Origin: Curtobacterium pusillum
GTDB lineage: Bacteria; Actinomycetota; Actinomycetes; Actinomycetales; Microbacteriaceae
Direction of reading: 5' to 3'
NCBI RefSeq assembly: GCF_013359865.1
Contig: NZ_JABMCE010000070.1
Coordinates: 52,753 to 116,752, forward strand
Length of the DNA: 64,000 nt
A program made the position numbers and the translations under genes. The first letter of the stretch is position 1; each line of letters starts with the position of its first letter. Below the pieces are notes generated by a model. It was not told where the DNA came from. It saw only the letters and a list, made by a program, of their open reading frames with translations, and searched no databases. Positions 28,793 through 38,796 of this stretch are shown piece after piece.

Positions 28793-29161
28793 ATGAGCAC
28801 CATCGCCATCGCTGACCTCCAGCGCACTGCGTCGCCCGCCGTGCGTACGCGCCTGCGTCTCACGCGTCGCGGTCGGATCGTCCTCACGACGCTCGCCGCG
28901 ATCCCACTGCTCCTGGGCGTCGCCCTCGCCGTGCTGAACGGCGGGCAGGCGTCCGCCGGCAACACCCAGGCGAACGTCCACTTCGACACCGTCACCATCC
29001 AGCCGGGCGAGACGCTCTGGCAGCTGGCGGAGGAGACCGCGCCGAACGCCGACCCGCGCGACTTCGTGCAGGACGTCATCAGCCTCAACGCCCTCGACGG
29101 TTCCGGGCTGCAGGCCGGCGAGCAGATCGCGATCCCCGCGAAGTACGCCTCGACGAAGTAG
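28793..29161 (+). CDS. LysM-domain membrane protein, candidate SOS cell-division inhibitor
   Basis: 122 aa. A cytoplasmic N-terminus (about 30 aa) precedes one membrane helix (IVLTTLAAIPLLLGVALAVL) and one LysM domain (VTIQPGETLWQLAEETAPN, then VISLNALDGSGLQAGEQIAI). It is divergent from lexA with an SOS box 42 bp ahead. This matches the location and architecture of YneA in Bacillus and Rv2719c in Mycobacterium, which halt division during DNA damage. The inhibitory function here is inferred. Confidence 0.85.
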   Translation: MSTIAIADLQRTASPAVRTRLRLTRRGRIVLTTLAAIPLLLGVALAVLNGGQASAGNTQANVHFDTVTIQPGETLWQLAEETAPNADPRDFVQDVISLNALDGSGLQAGEQIAIPAKYASTK

Positions 29162-29223
29162 CGGACCTGAGCACCGTCCGGACGGCCGGTCTCCCGACCG
29201 GCCACGCGGCCTACGATGGATCG

Positions 29224-30330
29224 GTGGCATTCACGCTCGAAGACCTCCCGATCCGAGACGACCTGCGCGGGCAGAGCCCGTACGGCGCCCCGCAGAAGCA
29301 CGTCCGCGTGCAGCTCAACGTCAACGAGAACACGCATCCGGTGCCCGCCGACGTGGCCGAGGACATCGTCGCGTCGATCCGACAGGCACTCGCGACCGTG
29401 AACCGCTACCCCGACCGTGAGTTCACCGAGCTGCGTCAGTCGCTCGCGGACTACCTCCAGCACGACCTCACCGCCGAGCAGATCTGGGCCGCGAACGGTT
29501 CGAACGAGGTCCTGCAGCAGCTGCTCCAGGCCTTCGGCGGTCCGGGCCGCACCGTGCTCGGCTTCCCGCCCACCTACTCGATGCACTCGATCCTCGCCTC
29601 GGGCACGGGCACGACGTGGATCCCGGCGCAGCGTGACGACGAGTACCGCATCGCACCCGAGACGGTCGTCGCCGCGATCCGCGAGCACCGGCCCGACATC
29701 GTGTTCCTCTGCGGCCCGAACAACCCGACGGGGACCCCGCTGCCGATCGAGACGATCGAGGCCGCGTACGACGCGACCGACGGCATCGTGATGGTGGACG
29801 AGGCGTACGCCGAGTTCATGCCGGCCGACGTTCCGAGTGCGCTCACGCTGCTCCCCGGTCGCGAGCGTCTCGTCGTGTCCCGCACCATGAGCAAGGCCTT
29901 CGCGTTCGCCGGTGCCCGCGTCGGGTACATGGCCGCCCACCCGGCCGTCATCGACGCGATCCGCCTCGTCCGGCTGCCGTACCACCTGTCCGTCCTGACC
30001 CAGGCGGCAGCGGTCGCGGCGCTCCGGCACGCGCCGGAGATGCTCGCGATGGTCGACGACATCAAGCAGCAGCGCGACCGCATGGTCACGGAACTCCGGG
30101 CGATGGGCTACCGCACGTACGAGACCTGGTCGAACTTCGTCCTGTTCGGCGGCGTGGCCGACCCGCACGCCGCGTTCGAGGCCCTGCTCGAACAGGACGT
30201 CATCGTCCGCGACCTCGGCATCCCGAACCACCTGCGGGTGAGCGCCGGCACCGAAGAGGAGACCACGGCCTTCCTCGACGCCATGCGCCGCGTCGCCGCC
30301 GATCAGCCGCCGGTTAGGGTTGCAGCATGA
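29224..30330 (+). CDS. hisC: Histidinol-phosphate aminotransferase
   Basis: A 368-aa PLP enzyme of fold type I. N-terminal [14 protein letters not shown], the NP of [22 protein letters not shown], and the PLP lysine in [17 protein letters not shown]. It transaminates imidazole acetol phosphate. The GTG start follows TACGAT (29212-29217) by 6 nt, a leaderless promoter for the his operon. The stop overlaps hisB (ATGA). Confidence 0.95.
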   Translation: MAFTLEDLPIRDDLRGQSPYGAPQKHVRVQLNVNENTHPVPADVAEDIVASIRQALATVNRYPDREFTELRQSLADYLQHDLTAEQIWAANGSNEVLQQLLQAFGGPGRTVLGFPPTYSMHSILASGTGTTWIPAQRDDEYRIAPETVVAAIREHRPDIVFLCGPNNPTGTPLPIETIEAAYDATDGIVMVDEAYAEFMPADVPSALTLLPGRERLVVSRTMSKAFAFAGARVGYMAAHPAVIDAIRLVRLPYHLSVLTQAAAVAALRHAPEMLAMVDDIKQQRDRMVTELRAMGYRTYETWSNFVLFGGVADPHAAFEALLEQDVIVRDLGIPNHLRVSAGTEEETTAFLDAMRRVAADQPPVRVAA

Positions 30331-30929
30331 CCGCGCGCACCGCCACGATCAGCCGGAGCACGAGCGAGTCGAGCATCGAGCTCGAGCTCGACCTCGACGG
30401 CACCGGCACGTCCGACATCTCGACGAGCGTGCCGTTCTTCGACCACATGCTGACGGCGTTCAGCAAGCACTCCCTGATCGACCTCCGCGTGCGCTCGACG
30501 GGGGACACCCACATCGACGTGCACCACACGGTCGAGGACACCGGCATCGTGCTCGGCCAGGCGATCAAGCAGGCACTGGGCGACCGCTCCGGCATCGGCC
30601 GCTACGGTGACGCCCTCGTGCCCCTGGACGAGGCACTGGCCCAGGCCGTCGTGGACGTCTCGGGCCGTCCGTTCCTCGTGCACACGGGGGAGCCCGCCGG
30701 CTTCGAGTTCCACCGCATCGGCGGGCACTTCACGGGCTCGATGGTCCGCCACGTGTTCGAGGCGATCACGTTCAACGCCGGCATCACCGTGCACGTCCGC
30801 CTGCTCGAGGGCCGCGACCCGCACCACATCGCCGAGGCCGAGTTCAAGGCGTTCGCCCGGGCGATGCGCAGGGCGGTCGAGCTCGACCCGCGCGTCGACG
30901 GCATCCCCTCCACGAAGGGCGCGCTGTGA
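30327..30929 (+). CDS. hisB: Imidazoleglycerol-phosphate dehydratase
   Basis: 200 aa, the monofunctional form. Metal-binding motifs [37 protein letters not shown] and [13 protein letters not shown] are all present. It dehydrates imidazoleglycerol phosphate. Second gene of hisC-hisB-hisH-hisA, overlapping on both sides. Confidence 0.97.
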   Translation: MTARTATISRSTSESSIELELDLDGTGTSDISTSVPFFDHMLTAFSKHSLIDLRVRSTGDTHIDVHHTVEDTGIVLGQAIKQALGDRSGIGRYGDALVPLDEALAQAVVDVSGRPFLVHTGEPAGFEFHRIGGHFTGSMVRHVFEAITFNAGITVHVRLLEGRDPHHIAEAEFKAFARAMRRAVELDPRVDGIPSTKGAL

Positions 30930-31597
30930 CCGGGGGCACGAACGCCGGGGGCGCGAACACCGGGGGCGCCAAGCCGAACGTCGTCGTCCTCGACTACGGG
31001 TCGGGCAACGTGCACTCCGCGGCCAAGGCCCTGGAACGCGCCGGAGCCGACGTCACGCTGACCGCCGACAAGCAGGCGGCGCTGCGGGCCGACGGGCTGC
31101 TCGTGCCCGGCGTCGGCGCGTTCGCCGCCGTGATCGACCAGCTCGAAGGGGTGCAGGGCGGCGAGATCGTCGACCACCGTCTGGCGGGCGGCCGTCCGGT
31201 GCTCGGCATCTGCGTCGGCATGCAGGTGCTGTTCTCGCGGGGCATCGAGCGCGGCGCCGACGTCGCGGGGCTCGGGCAGTGGCCGGGCACGGTCGAGGAG
31301 ATCCAGGCCGAGGTCCTGCCGCACATGGGGTGGAACACGGTCGAGGCGCCGGAGGACTCCGTGCTCTTCGACGGTCTCCACGACGAGCGGTTCTACTTCG
31401 TGCACTCGTACGGCGTGACCGACTTCCCGCTCGAGGCGTACGGCCCGTTCCGTGCCCCGCGGCTGACGTGGGCCGAGCACGGGCAGCGGTTCGTGGCCGC
31501 CGTGGAGAACGGCCCGCTCACCGCGACCCAGTTCCACCCGGAGAAGTCGGGGGAGCCGGGCATCCGGCTGCTCCGCAACTGGGTCGACTCGCTCTGA
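30926..31597 (+). CDS. hisH: Imidazole glycerol phosphate synthase, glutaminase subunit
   Basis: 223 aa. Class I glutamine amidotransferase: [16 protein letters not shown], the nucleophile in [14 protein letters not shown], and FHPEKSG of the triad. It feeds ammonia to HisF, which is not in this window. The first 15 residues are a small Gly/Asn repeat ([14 protein letters not shown]), unusual for HisH; a later start is possible. GTGA overlap with hisB. Confidence 0.95.
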   Translation: MTGGTNAGGANTGGAKPNVVVLDYGSGNVHSAAKALERAGADVTLTADKQAALRADGLLVPGVGAFAAVIDQLEGVQGGEIVDHRLAGGRPVLGICVGMQVLFSRGIERGADVAGLGQWPGTVEEIQAEVLPHMGWNTVEAPEDSVLFDGLHDERFYFVHSYGVTDFPLEAYGPFRAPRLTWAEHGQRFVAAVENGPLTATQFHPEKSGEPGIRLLRNWVDSL

Positions 31598-31635
31598 GCG
31601 CCCCCAGCACGACCCGCAACGAAACCGACAGGACC

Positions 31636-32382
31636 ATGACCGACCTCATCGCCACCCCGCCCCTCGTCCTGCTCCCCGCCGTGGACGTCGTCGACGGTCA
31701 GGCGGTCCGCCTCACCCAGGGCGAAGCCGGCAGCGAGACCTCGTACGGCGACCCGGTGTCGGCGGCCCGCACCTGGCGTGACCAGGGCGCGGAGTGGATC
31801 CACCTCGTCGACCTCGACGCCGCGTTCGGCCGCGGTGACAACCGCCGGGTCATCGCGCACGCCGTGCACGAGGTCGAGGGCGTCGCCGTCGAACTCTCCG
31901 GCGGGATCCGCGACGACGCCTCGCTCGAGGCTGCGCTGGCGACGGGGGCCGCGCGCGTGAACCTCGGTACGGCCGCCCTCGAGAACCCGGAGTGGGCCGC
32001 CCGTGTGATCCGGAAGTACGGCGAGCAGATCGCCGTCGGCCTCGACGTCCGCGGCACGACGCTCGCGAGCCGTGGCTGGACGGAGGACGCCGGCGACCTG
32101 TGGGAGGTCCTCGACCGCCTCGAGGAAGCCGGTTGTGCCCGGTACGTGGTGACCGACGTCACGAAGGACGGCACGCTGCAGGGGCCGAACGTCGACCTCC
32201 TCCGCGAGGTCTGCGACCGCACCGACCAGCCCGTGGTCGCCTCCGGCGGCATCTCGACCCTCGACGACCTCCGGGCGCTGCGCGAGCTCGTGCCGAACGG
32301 CCTCGAAGGCGCGATCATCGGCAAGGCGCTCTACTCCGGGGCGTTCACGCTCCCCGCGGCCCTCGACATCGCTTCGGAGTAG
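31636..32382 (+). CDS. hisA: ProFAR isomerase, probable bifunctional HisA/TrpF (PriA)
   Basis: A 248-aa beta/alpha barrel. [18 protein letters not shown] holds the first catalytic Asp; [14 protein letters not shown] and [16 protein letters not shown] (second Asp) follow, then [15 protein letters not shown]. In actinobacteria this protein usually also serves as TrpF in tryptophan synthesis (PriA). Whether it does here cannot be told from this window. The ATG at 31636 follows AGGACC. Confidence 0.94.
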   Translation: MTDLIATPPLVLLPAVDVVDGQAVRLTQGEAGSETSYGDPVSAARTWRDQGAEWIHLVDLDAAFGRGDNRRVIAHAVHEVEGVAVELSGGIRDDASLEAALATGAARVNLGTAALENPEWAARVIRKYGEQIAVGLDVRGTTLASRGWTEDAGDLWEVLDRLEEAGCARYVVTDVTKDGTLQGPNVDLLREVCDRTDQPVVASGGISTLDDLRALRELVPNGLEGAIIGKALYSGAFTLPAALDIASE

Positions 32383-32386
32383 CCGG

Positions 32387-33235
32387 GTGGCGGGCATCTC
32401 GAACGGCCGCGGCGCCGGACCGGACGCGCCGGAAGGTGCCGGGCACCCGGACGGTGCCCGGCACGACGCGCACACTCCCGGCGGAGCGGCCGACTCCGCG
32501 GGATTCGCGTGGGCCGGCCGGACGTTCGAGCAGCACGACACCACCTTCGACGACGACGACGGCCTCGCCGACCCGACACTCGTGGCCGCGATCTCCGCCC
32601 TGCGCGACGGCGGCTCCCAGCGGGCGGTCGTCGACGCGCTCCGCACCGCGCGGCTCCTCATCCCGCTCGTCGCGGAAGCCGGCGACGTCGGCCACACCGA
32701 CGAGGGCAAGCTCGTCGACAAGACCCAGGAGCTCTCGATCGTCACGGTCGCCGGACCCGACGGACGCAGCGTGATGCCGGCGTTCACCTCGGTCGACGCG
32801 ATGCGGAGCTGGGACGCCGACGCCCGGCCCGTCCCGGTCGAGTCCCGGCGCGTCGCGATGGCTGCGGCGAGCGAGGAGACCCAGCTCGTCGTGCTCGACC
32901 CGACGGCTCCGACCGAGTTCGTGCTCCGCCGTCCCGCGGTGTGGGCGATCGGGCAGGACGTGCCGTGGACCCCCTGCTTCGAGGACCCGGAGGTCGCCCG
33001 GGCGTTCGCCGACTCCATCGTGGGGGAGCGCTCGGTGGCGCGGGTCGAGCTCGCGCCCGGGGACCCGCTCGGACGGTTCGCCGGTGCGGAGCTGACCGTG
33101 GGCCTGGCGCTCCACCCGGGCCTCGACCAGACGCAGGTGCAGGAGCTGGTGGGGCGACTCCAGCAGCGCTGGACGGCGGACGCCGTCATCTCGGAACGCG
33201 TGGACAGCATGCGGGTGGCGCTGCGCCGGGCATGA
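32387..33235 (+). CDS. SseB-family protein
   Basis: 282 aa, starting with GTG 4 nt after hisA. An N-terminal 60 residues rich in Gly/Ala/Pro/His precede an SseB domain (LVAAISALRDGGSQRAVVDAL, RTARLLIPLVAEAG, VMPAFTSVDAMRSW, AVWAIGQDVPWTPC). In actinobacteria it is often the last gene of the his operon. No enzymatic function is assigned to the family. Confidence 0.85.
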   Translation: MAGISNGRGAGPDAPEGAGHPDGARHDAHTPGGAADSAGFAWAGRTFEQHDTTFDDDDGLADPTLVAAISALRDGGSQRAVVDALRTARLLIPLVAEAGDVGHTDEGKLVDKTQELSIVTVAGPDGRSVMPAFTSVDAMRSWDADARPVPVESRRVAMAAASEETQLVVLDPTAPTEFVLRRPAVWAIGQDVPWTPCFEDPEVARAFADSIVGERSVARVELAPGDPLGRFAGAELTVGLALHPGLDQTQVQELVGRLQQRWTADAVISERVDSMRVALRRA

Positions 33236-33236
33236 C

Positions 33237-33264
33237 CCGCGCCTCCAGACCCGGAGGCACGGCG
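33237..33264. repeat. GGAGGCGCGG-family palindrome after sseB
   Basis: CGCGCCTCCAGACCCGGAGGCACGGCGC directly follows the sseB stop. The two arms are close to complementary and form a compact hairpin. Confidence 0.6.
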
Positions 33265-33338
33265 CAGGCCCGCCCCGTCGGCTCGCCGAGGCGGCGGTGC
33301 GGCCCGGCGCCACGGCGGGTCGCCGGTACGATGACGGG

Positions 33339-34217
33339 GTGAGCACGAACCCGACGACCAGCCCCGGAACCGGCGAGACCACCTACGGTCCGACCGGACG
33401 GCCCGTCCGGCAGTTCGCGGTGCCCGAGGAGCTCGACGGTCACGGTCCCGCTCGCATCATCGCGCTCTGCAACCAGAAGGGCGGCGTGGGCAAGACCACG
33501 ACGTCGATCAACCTCGGCGCGGCGCTCGCGGAGTACGGCCGGAAGGTCCTCGCGGTGGACTTCGACCCGCAGGGTGCCCTGTCGGCAGGGCTCGGCGTGC
33601 GGACGCACGACATCCCCACCGTGTACGACCTGCTGATGGGGTCGATCAAGGACCCGCACCAGGTCATCCAGCCGACGAACACGCCGTACCTCGACGTCAT
33701 CCCGGCGAACATCGACCTGTCCGCGGCCGAGGTGCACCTCGTGAACGAGGTCGCGCGAGAGCAGATCCTCGCGAGCGTGCTGCGGAAGGTCGCGAACGAC
33801 TACGACGTCATCCTCGTCGACTGCCAGCCGTCGCTCGGACTGCTCACCGTGAACGCCCTCACGGCGGCGCACGGCGTGCTCATCCCGCTCGAGTGCGAGT
33901 TCTTCGCCCTGCGCGGTGTCGCGCTGCTCATCGAGACGATCGACAAGGTGCGCGACCGGCTCAACCCGGCGCTGCAGCTCGACGGCATCCTGGCGACGAT
34001 GTACGACTCGCGGACGCTGCACTCGCGCGAGGTGATGGAGCGCGTCGTCGACACCTTCGACGAGAAGGTCCTCGACACCGTGATCGGGCGCACCGTGAAG
34101 TTCCCGGACGCCACCGTCTCCGCCCGGCCGATCACCCAGACCGCTCCGGACCACGCCGCCGCGCACGCGTACCGGCAGCTCGCACGGGAGCTCGTCGAGC
34201 GTGGCGCCGTCGCCTGA
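33339..34217 (+). CDS. parA: ParA-family partition ATPase of the scpAB locus
   Basis: 292 aa. Deviant Walker A NQKGGVGKTTTSINLGAALA, Walker A' AVDFDPQGALS and Walker B VILVDCQPSLGLLTVNAL. This is the second ParA-like protein typical of actinobacteria, encoded before scpA-scpB; its partner ParB is not here. The GTG at 33339 is 6 nt after TACGAT (33327-33332), leaderless-style. It ends inside scpA. Confidence 0.93.
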   Translation: MSTNPTTSPGTGETTYGPTGRPVRQFAVPEELDGHGPARIIALCNQKGGVGKTTTSINLGAALAEYGRKVLAVDFDPQGALSAGLGVRTHDIPTVYDLLMGSIKDPHQVIQPTNTPYLDVIPANIDLSAAEVHLVNEVAREQILASVLRKVANDYDVILVDCQPSLGLLTVNALTAAHGVLIPLECEFFALRGVALLIETIDKVRDRLNPALQLDGILATMYDSRTLHSREVMERVVDTFDEKVLDTVIGRTVKFPDATVSARPITQTAPDHAAAHAYRQLARELVERGAVA

Positions 34218-35058
34218 CGACGCCCCCGGCGACCCCGAGACCAGCCCCGCGCCGGCGGGCACCACGACCGCGCCCGGGTTCCGGGTGCGGCTGCGGAACT
34301 TCGACGGGCCGTTCGACCTGCTCCTCTCGCTCATCACGAAGCACGAGCTCGACATCACCGAGGTGTCGCTCGGCGCGGTGACGGGGGAGTTCATCGAGTA
34401 CGTGCGGCAGGCGGAGTCCGAGGACGAACTCGACGAGGCCAGCGAGTTCCTCGTCGTCGCCGCGACCCTGCTCGACCTGAAGATCGCCGGACTGCTGCCG
34501 CAGGGCGAGCTGGTCGACGCCGAGGACGTCGCCCTCCTCGAAGCCCGCGACCTGCTGTTCGCGCGACTGCTGCAGTACCGCGCGTTCAAGCAGGCGGCCG
34601 ACTGGTTCGGTTCCCGCTGGCTGGACGAATCGCGTCGGCACGTCCGGAGCGTCCGTCTCGAGGAGCGGTTCCGGGCCCGGACGCCCGAGCTCGTGTGGAC
34701 CCTGTCCGTGCAGGACTTCGCAGCGCTCGCGACCCTGGCGTTCGCCCCGCGGGAGATCCCGACCGTCGGGCTCGACCACCTGCACGCGCCGCTCGTCAGC
34801 ATCCGGGAGCAGGCCGCGATCGTCGTCTCCATCCTCCGCACCCGCGCCGACGAGGACGTCTCGTTCCGCGAGCTGGTCGCCGGCGTCTCGGAGACGGGTA
34901 TCGTGGTGGCTCGCTTCCTCGCGATCCTGGAGCTGTACCGGAACGCGTCCATCTCGTTCGAACAGTTGGAACCGCTCGGGGAGCTGACGCTCCGCTGGAC
35001 CGCTGAGGACTGGTCCGACGAGAGCCTCGCCAACCTGGGAGCCGACTATGACGGATGA
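34201..35058 (+). CDS. scpA: Segregation and condensation protein A
   Basis: 285 aa. The kleisin N-terminal motif FDGPFDLLLSLITKHELDIT is followed by FLVVAATLLDLKIAGLLP and a C-terminal winged helix (FLAILELYRNASISFEQLEP). It bridges SMC heads with ScpB. The GTG start is 17 nt inside parA and its end overlaps scpB, implying translational coupling. Confidence 0.96.
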   Translation: MAPSPDDAPGDPETSPAPAGTTTAPGFRVRLRNFDGPFDLLLSLITKHELDITEVSLGAVTGEFIEYVRQAESEDELDEASEFLVVAATLLDLKIAGLLPQGELVDAEDVALLEARDLLFARLLQYRAFKQAADWFGSRWLDESRRHVRSVRLEERFRARTPELVWTLSVQDFAALATLAFAPREIPTVGLDHLHAPLVSIREQAAIVVSILRTRADEDVSFRELVAGVSETGIVVARFLAILELYRNASISFEQLEPLGELTLRWTAEDWSDESLANLGADYDG

Positions 35059-35758
35059 CGTGCACGACACGTCCAGCGCCGAACCCGGCGGCGCCGACGA
35101 GATCGGCGACGCCCGCGCGATCGAGCAGGAGCTGCACGAGGGGCGGGAGGAGCGCGACGAACCGGACGCGCACGTCGCCCACCCGGAGATCCCGATCGAC
35201 CGGCAGCTCGAGGCCATCCTGATGATCGCGGACGAGCCGCAGTCACTCGTCGCCCTCGGTGCCGCGGTCGGCGCCCCGGTGCCCGCCGTCCGCCAGGCGA
35301 TCGAGCGGCTCGTCGACGACTTCGACGGTGTCGACGGGACGATCCGCCGCGGGTTCGAGCTCCGCGAGGTCGGCGGCGGCTGGCGCTTCTACGTCCGACA
35401 GGACCTCGACGCCGTCGTCGAGCAGTTCGTCGAGGCCGAACGCCCCTCCCGCCTCTCGCAGGCCGCGCTCGAGACCCTCGCGGTGGTGGCGTACAAGCAG
35501 CCGATCACCCGCTCGCAGATCGCCTCGATCCGCGCCGTGAACGTCGACGGGGTGGTCCGCACCCTCGTCGCCCGAGGACTCATCGAGGAGTCGTTCACGG
35601 ACGCCGAGACCGGCGCCATCAACTACGTCACGTCCGGTCTGCTCCTGCAGCAGCTCGGCATCAACTCGCTCGACGAGCTGCCGCTCATCTCGCCCCTCCT
35701 GGACGACGGTGCCGACGGCTTCGGGCAGAACGAAGGGATCCCCGATGGCCGCTCATGA
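35048..35758 (+). CDS. scpB: Segregation and condensation protein B
   Basis: 236 aa. Two winged-helix domains: IDRQLEAILMIADEPQSL and SQAALETLAVVAYKQPITRS, then VDGVVRTLVARGLIEES. It binds ScpA as a dimer in condensin. The N-terminal 50 residues are acidic and low complexity. Its last codons overlap the start of rluB. Confidence 0.96.
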   Translation: MTDDVHDTSSAEPGGADEIGDARAIEQELHEGREERDEPDAHVAHPEIPIDRQLEAILMIADEPQSLVALGAAVGAPVPAVRQAIERLVDDFDGVDGTIRRGFELREVGGGWRFYVRQDLDAVVEQFVEAERPSRLSQAALETLAVVAYKQPITRSQIASIRAVNVDGVVRTLVARGLIEESFTDAETGAINYVTSGLLLQQLGINSLDELPLISPLLDDGADGFGQNEGIPDGRS

Positions 35759-37652
35759 GGAACACGGACGAGGCGGCCCACGGGGCGGTGCGGGTGGCCG
35801 CGCGGGCTCGGGTCGGCCTGGAGGCGCGTCACGCGACCGCAACGCGGGCTCCGGCCGTGCGGGTGGCCGGTACGGGGACGCGGGTCGCGACGACCGGGGT
35901 GGGTACCGGGGGCGTGACGACCGTGCTGCTTCGGGCCGCCGAGACGACGACCGTGGTGGAGACCGCGGCGGGTACCGAGGTGCTTCGCCGCGCCGTGACG
36001 ACGACCGTGGTGGGTACCGGGGCGGCAGCGACCGCGGTGGGTACCGCGGCGGGGACGACCGTTCCGGCGGCGGGTACCGGGGGCGCGACGACCGTGCTGC
36101 CTCGGGCCGGCGTGACGACGACCGCGGCGGAGACCGCGGCGGGTACCGAGGCGCTTCGCCGCGCCGTGACGACGACCGTGGCGGGTACCGGGGCGGCAGC
36201 GAGCGCGGTGGGTACCGCGGCGGCGACGACCGTTCCGGCGGCGGGTACCGGGGGCGCGACGGTGGCGCCGGTGGCGGGTACCGCGGGCGCGACGACCGTG
36301 CCGGTGGCACCGGTGGCGGCTACCGCGGGCGTGACGATCGCGCCGGTGGCGCCGGGGGCGGGTACCGCGGGCGCGACGAGCGGTCCGGCGGAGACCACGG
36401 CCGCTTCGTGAGTCGTGACGACGACCGACGCGGTGGCGACCGCAGCGGGTTCGTCAGCCGCGACGACCGCGGCGCCGGTGGGTACCGCGGACGCAACGAC
36501 CGCACCGACCGCACCGACCGAGACGACCGTGGCGCCGGTGGGTACCGCGGACGCGACGACGACCGACGCGGTGGGGGCGGAGCCCGCCGGAGCGCACCGC
36601 GCCGCGACGACGACCGCCGTGACGATCGCCGTGACGACCGTCGCGGGCCCGACGGGCAGCAGAGCCGCGTCTGGCACAACGGCCGTCGCTACGTCGGCGG
36701 CACCACGAGTCCGCGGAACAGCGACCGACCACGCGGCACCGACCGTCGCACGACCCCGAAGCCCGAGGGCGCCCGCGACCAGCAGGGCCAGCCGCTCGAG
36801 GGCACGCCCGAGCGCCCGATCATCCCGGACTGGGACGCGGCGGACGGGACGGCGACCGCCGGAGCCGCACCGAGCCTCCAGGCCGACGGTGAGCGCCTGC
36901 AGAAGGTCATCGCCGCTGCGGGCGTGGCGTCCCGCCGCGTCGCGGAGAACCTCATCGTCGAGGGCCGTGTGACCGTGAACGGCGAGGTCGTCGACGCGCT
37001 CGGCCGCCGGGTCGACCCGCAGACCGACGAGATCGCGGTGGACGGCGTGCCGGTGCAGATCGACACCTCGCGCCGCTACGTCCTCCTCAACAAGCCGACC
37101 GGCATCGTCTCGAGCCTGCAGGACGAGCGCGGCCGACGCGACCTGTCCGAGTTCGTCGACCGGTACGAGGAGCGTCTGTTCAACGTCGGCCGTCTGGACA
37201 CCGAGACCTCCGGGCTGCTCGTCCTGACGAACGACGGTGACCTGGCGCACGTGCTCGCGCACCCGTCGTTCGGCGTGACGAAGACGTACATCGCGAAGGT
37301 CCGCGGCAACGTGAACCCGGCGACCGTGCAGCGGCTGCTCGACGGCGTGGAGCTCGAGGACGGGCCGATCGCCGCCGACAAGGTGCGGTTGCTCGAGTCC
37401 TCCCGCGGGGAGTCGCTCGTCGAGATCACGCTGCACTCGGGTCGCAACCGCATCGTCCGCCGCATGCTCGACGAGGTCGACCACCCGGTGCTCGAACTCG
37501 TCCGTCGCTCGTTCGGTCCGCTGCACCTGGGGTCGCTGCCGATCGGGAAGACGCGTGAGCTCTCGACGGTCGAACTCGGCAAGCTCCTCCGCATCGCCCG
37601 TGAAGCGAAGGGTTCTCCACAGGTCGCGGAGGGCGAAGAGTCGTCGGACTGA
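35745..37652 (+). CDS. rluB: Pseudouridine synthase RluB family with long RGG/DDR-rich N-terminal tail
   Basis: 635 aa, against roughly 250-300 aa for the catalytic core. Residues about 8-330 are almost only Gly, Arg, Asp, Tyr and Ser. They contain a perfect-looking 57-aa tandem duplication and many YRGRDD and GGYRG units. An S4 domain starts near residue 382 (RLQKVIAAAGVASRRVAENL), then the synthase: GRLDTETSGLLVLTNDGDLA carries the catalytic Asp, plus GRNRIVRRMLDEV. The ATG at 35745 has GAAGGG upstream. It modifies 23S rRNA; the tail is probably an RNA-binding disordered region. Confidence 0.94.
   Translation: MAAHEEHGRGGPRGGAGGRAGSGRPGGASRDRNAGSGRAGGRYGDAGRDDRGGYRGRDDRAASGRRDDDRGGDRGGYRGASPRRDDDRGGYRGGSDRGGYRGGDDRSGGGYRGRDDRAASGRRDDDRGGDRGGYRGASPRRDDDRGGYRGGSERGGYRGGDDRSGGGYRGRDGGAGGGYRGRDDRAGGTGGGYRGRDDRAGGAGGGYRGRDERSGGDHGRFVSRDDDRRGGDRSGFVSRDDRGAGGYRGRNDRTDRTDRDDRGAGGYRGRDDDRRGGGGARRSAPRRDDDRRDDRRDDRRGPDGQQSRVWHNGRRYVGGTTSPRNSDRPRGTDRRTTPKPEGARDQQGQPLEGTPERPIIPDWDAADGTATAGAAPSLQADGERLQKVIAAAGVASRRVAENLIVEGRVTVNGEVVDALGRRVDPQTDEIAVDGVPVQIDTSRRYVLLNKPTGIVSSLQDERGRRDLSEFVDRYEERLFNVGRLDTETSGLLVLTNDGDLAHVLAHPSFGVTKTYIAKVRGNVNPATVQRLLDGVELEDGPIAADKVRLLESSRGESLVEITLHSGRNRIVRRMLDEVDHPVLELVRRSFGPLHLGSLPIGKTRELSTVELGKLLRIAREAKGSPQVAEGEESSD
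35904..36245 (+). repeat. Two 171-bp direct repeats inside rluB
   Basis: Codons 54-110 (35904-36074) and 111-167 (36075-36245) encode the same 57-residue unit, starting YRGRDDRAASGRRDDD and ending GGYRGGDDRSGGG. I see one difference (Asp to Glu in GGSDRGG/GGSERGG). This kind of repeat is prone to expansion and contraction. Confidence 0.85.
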
Positions 37653-37671
37653 CGATCGGTAGGCTTGCCGG

Positions 37672-38796
37672 GTGACCGACGCCACCGCCCCGCACGCCGA
37701 ACCGGACATCGACCGGCGGCTCCGCGGACCCGTGCGGGTCGTCGGTGCCGGGCTGCTCGGTGCCTCGATCGGGCTGGCGCTGCGCGAGAAGGGGGTCGAC
37801 GTCGTCCTGGACGACGTGTCGCCGGCCGCACTCGCACTCGCCGTGGACTACGGCGCCGGGCGTCGGCCGGCCGACGGCGACGACCCGGAGCTCGTCGTGG
37901 TCGCGGTCCCGCCGGACGTCGTGGCGTCCGTCGTCGAGCGTGAACTGGCGGCCTACCCGGACGCCGTCGTGACGGACGTGGCGAGCGTGAAGTCCGGGCC
38001 GCTCGCGAGCCTCCGTGCCGCCGGTGCGGACGTCAGCCGCTACATCGGCTCGCACCCCATGGCCGGGCGGGAACGCAGTGGCCCGACCGCCGCCCGCGCC
38101 GACCTGTTCGTCGGGCAGCCGTGGGTGATCGCCGGGCACGACGACATCACGTACCAGCGCGCCGCCGTGGTCGAGGACCTGGCGCTCGACGTGGGTGCGA
38201 CCGTGGTGCCGATGGACCCGGAGTCGCACGACCTCGCGGTGGCGTACGTCTCGCACACGCCGCAGCTCGTGTCGACGCTGATGGCCTCGCGGCTGCGCGA
38301 CGCTCCGGACGGTGCACTCGGCCTGGCCGGCGGCGGGGTGCGTGACGTCACCCGGATCGCCGCGAGCGACCCCGGGCTGTGGGTGCAGATCATCGGCGCG
38401 AACGCCCAGCGGATCCGTCCGGTGCTCACCGACCTCCGGGCCGACCTCGACCGTGTGCTCGAGGCGCTCGACGACCCCGCGGCGTCCGGCGCGCCGCGCG
38501 CCATCGCCGAGACGATCGCCGCGGGCAACCGCGGTGTCGAACGGTTGCCGGGCAAGCACGGCACCACGAAGCGTTTCGCCCAGGTGGTCGTCCTCGTCGA
38601 CGACACCCCCGGGCAGATCGCCGCCCTCCTCACGTTCATCGGGGAGATCGGCATCAACCTCGAGGACATGCGCCTCGAGCACTCACCGGGCGCGCAGATC
38701 GGCATCGTCGAGGTGTCGGTCGTGCCCGAGCAGGAACAGCGGCTCGTCGAGGAACTCGAGGGCCGCGGATGGAGGATCGCAGCAGCATGGGCGTGA
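37672..38796 (+). CDS. tyrA: Prephenate dehydrogenase with C-terminal ACT domain
   Basis: 374 aa. Nucleotide-binding [19 protein letters not shown], then [22 protein letters not shown], and the substrate site in [14 protein letters not shown]. The C-terminal 70 residues ([40 protein letters not shown]) form an ACT domain, suggesting feedback by tyrosine. GTG start 6 nt after TAGGCT (37660-37665). It overlaps cmk by 10 nt. Confidence 0.95.
   Translation: MTDATAPHAEPDIDRRLRGPVRVVGAGLLGASIGLALREKGVDVVLDDVSPAALALAVDYGAGRRPADGDDPELVVVAVPPDVVASVVERELAAYPDAVVTDVASVKSGPLASLRAAGADVSRYIGSHPMAGRERSGPTAARADLFVGQPWVIAGHDDITYQRAAVVEDLALDVGATVVPMDPESHDLAVAYVSHTPQLVSTLMASRLRDAPDGALGLAGGGVRDVTRIAASDPGLWVQIIGANAQRIRPVLTDLRADLDRVLEALDDPAASGAPRAIAETIAAGNRGVERLPGKHGTTKRFAQVVVLVDDTPGQIAALLTFIGEIGINLEDMRLEHSPGAQIGIVEVSVVPEQEQRLVEELEGRGWRIAAAWA

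Noticed and set aside
31636..32382. Claim that HisA here certainly replaces TrpF
   Set aside because: It is the usual actinobacterial situation, but whether a separate trpF exists cannot be seen from this window.
35904..36420. CRISPR-like or satellite array in the rluB repeat region
   Set aside because: Units are in frame, multiples of 3, with no spacers; they encode the RGG tail.
35829..37709. Repetitive reading frames antisense to and out of frame with rluB
   Set aside because: The repeats make several frames open at once; only the RGG frame runs into the S4 and synthase domains.
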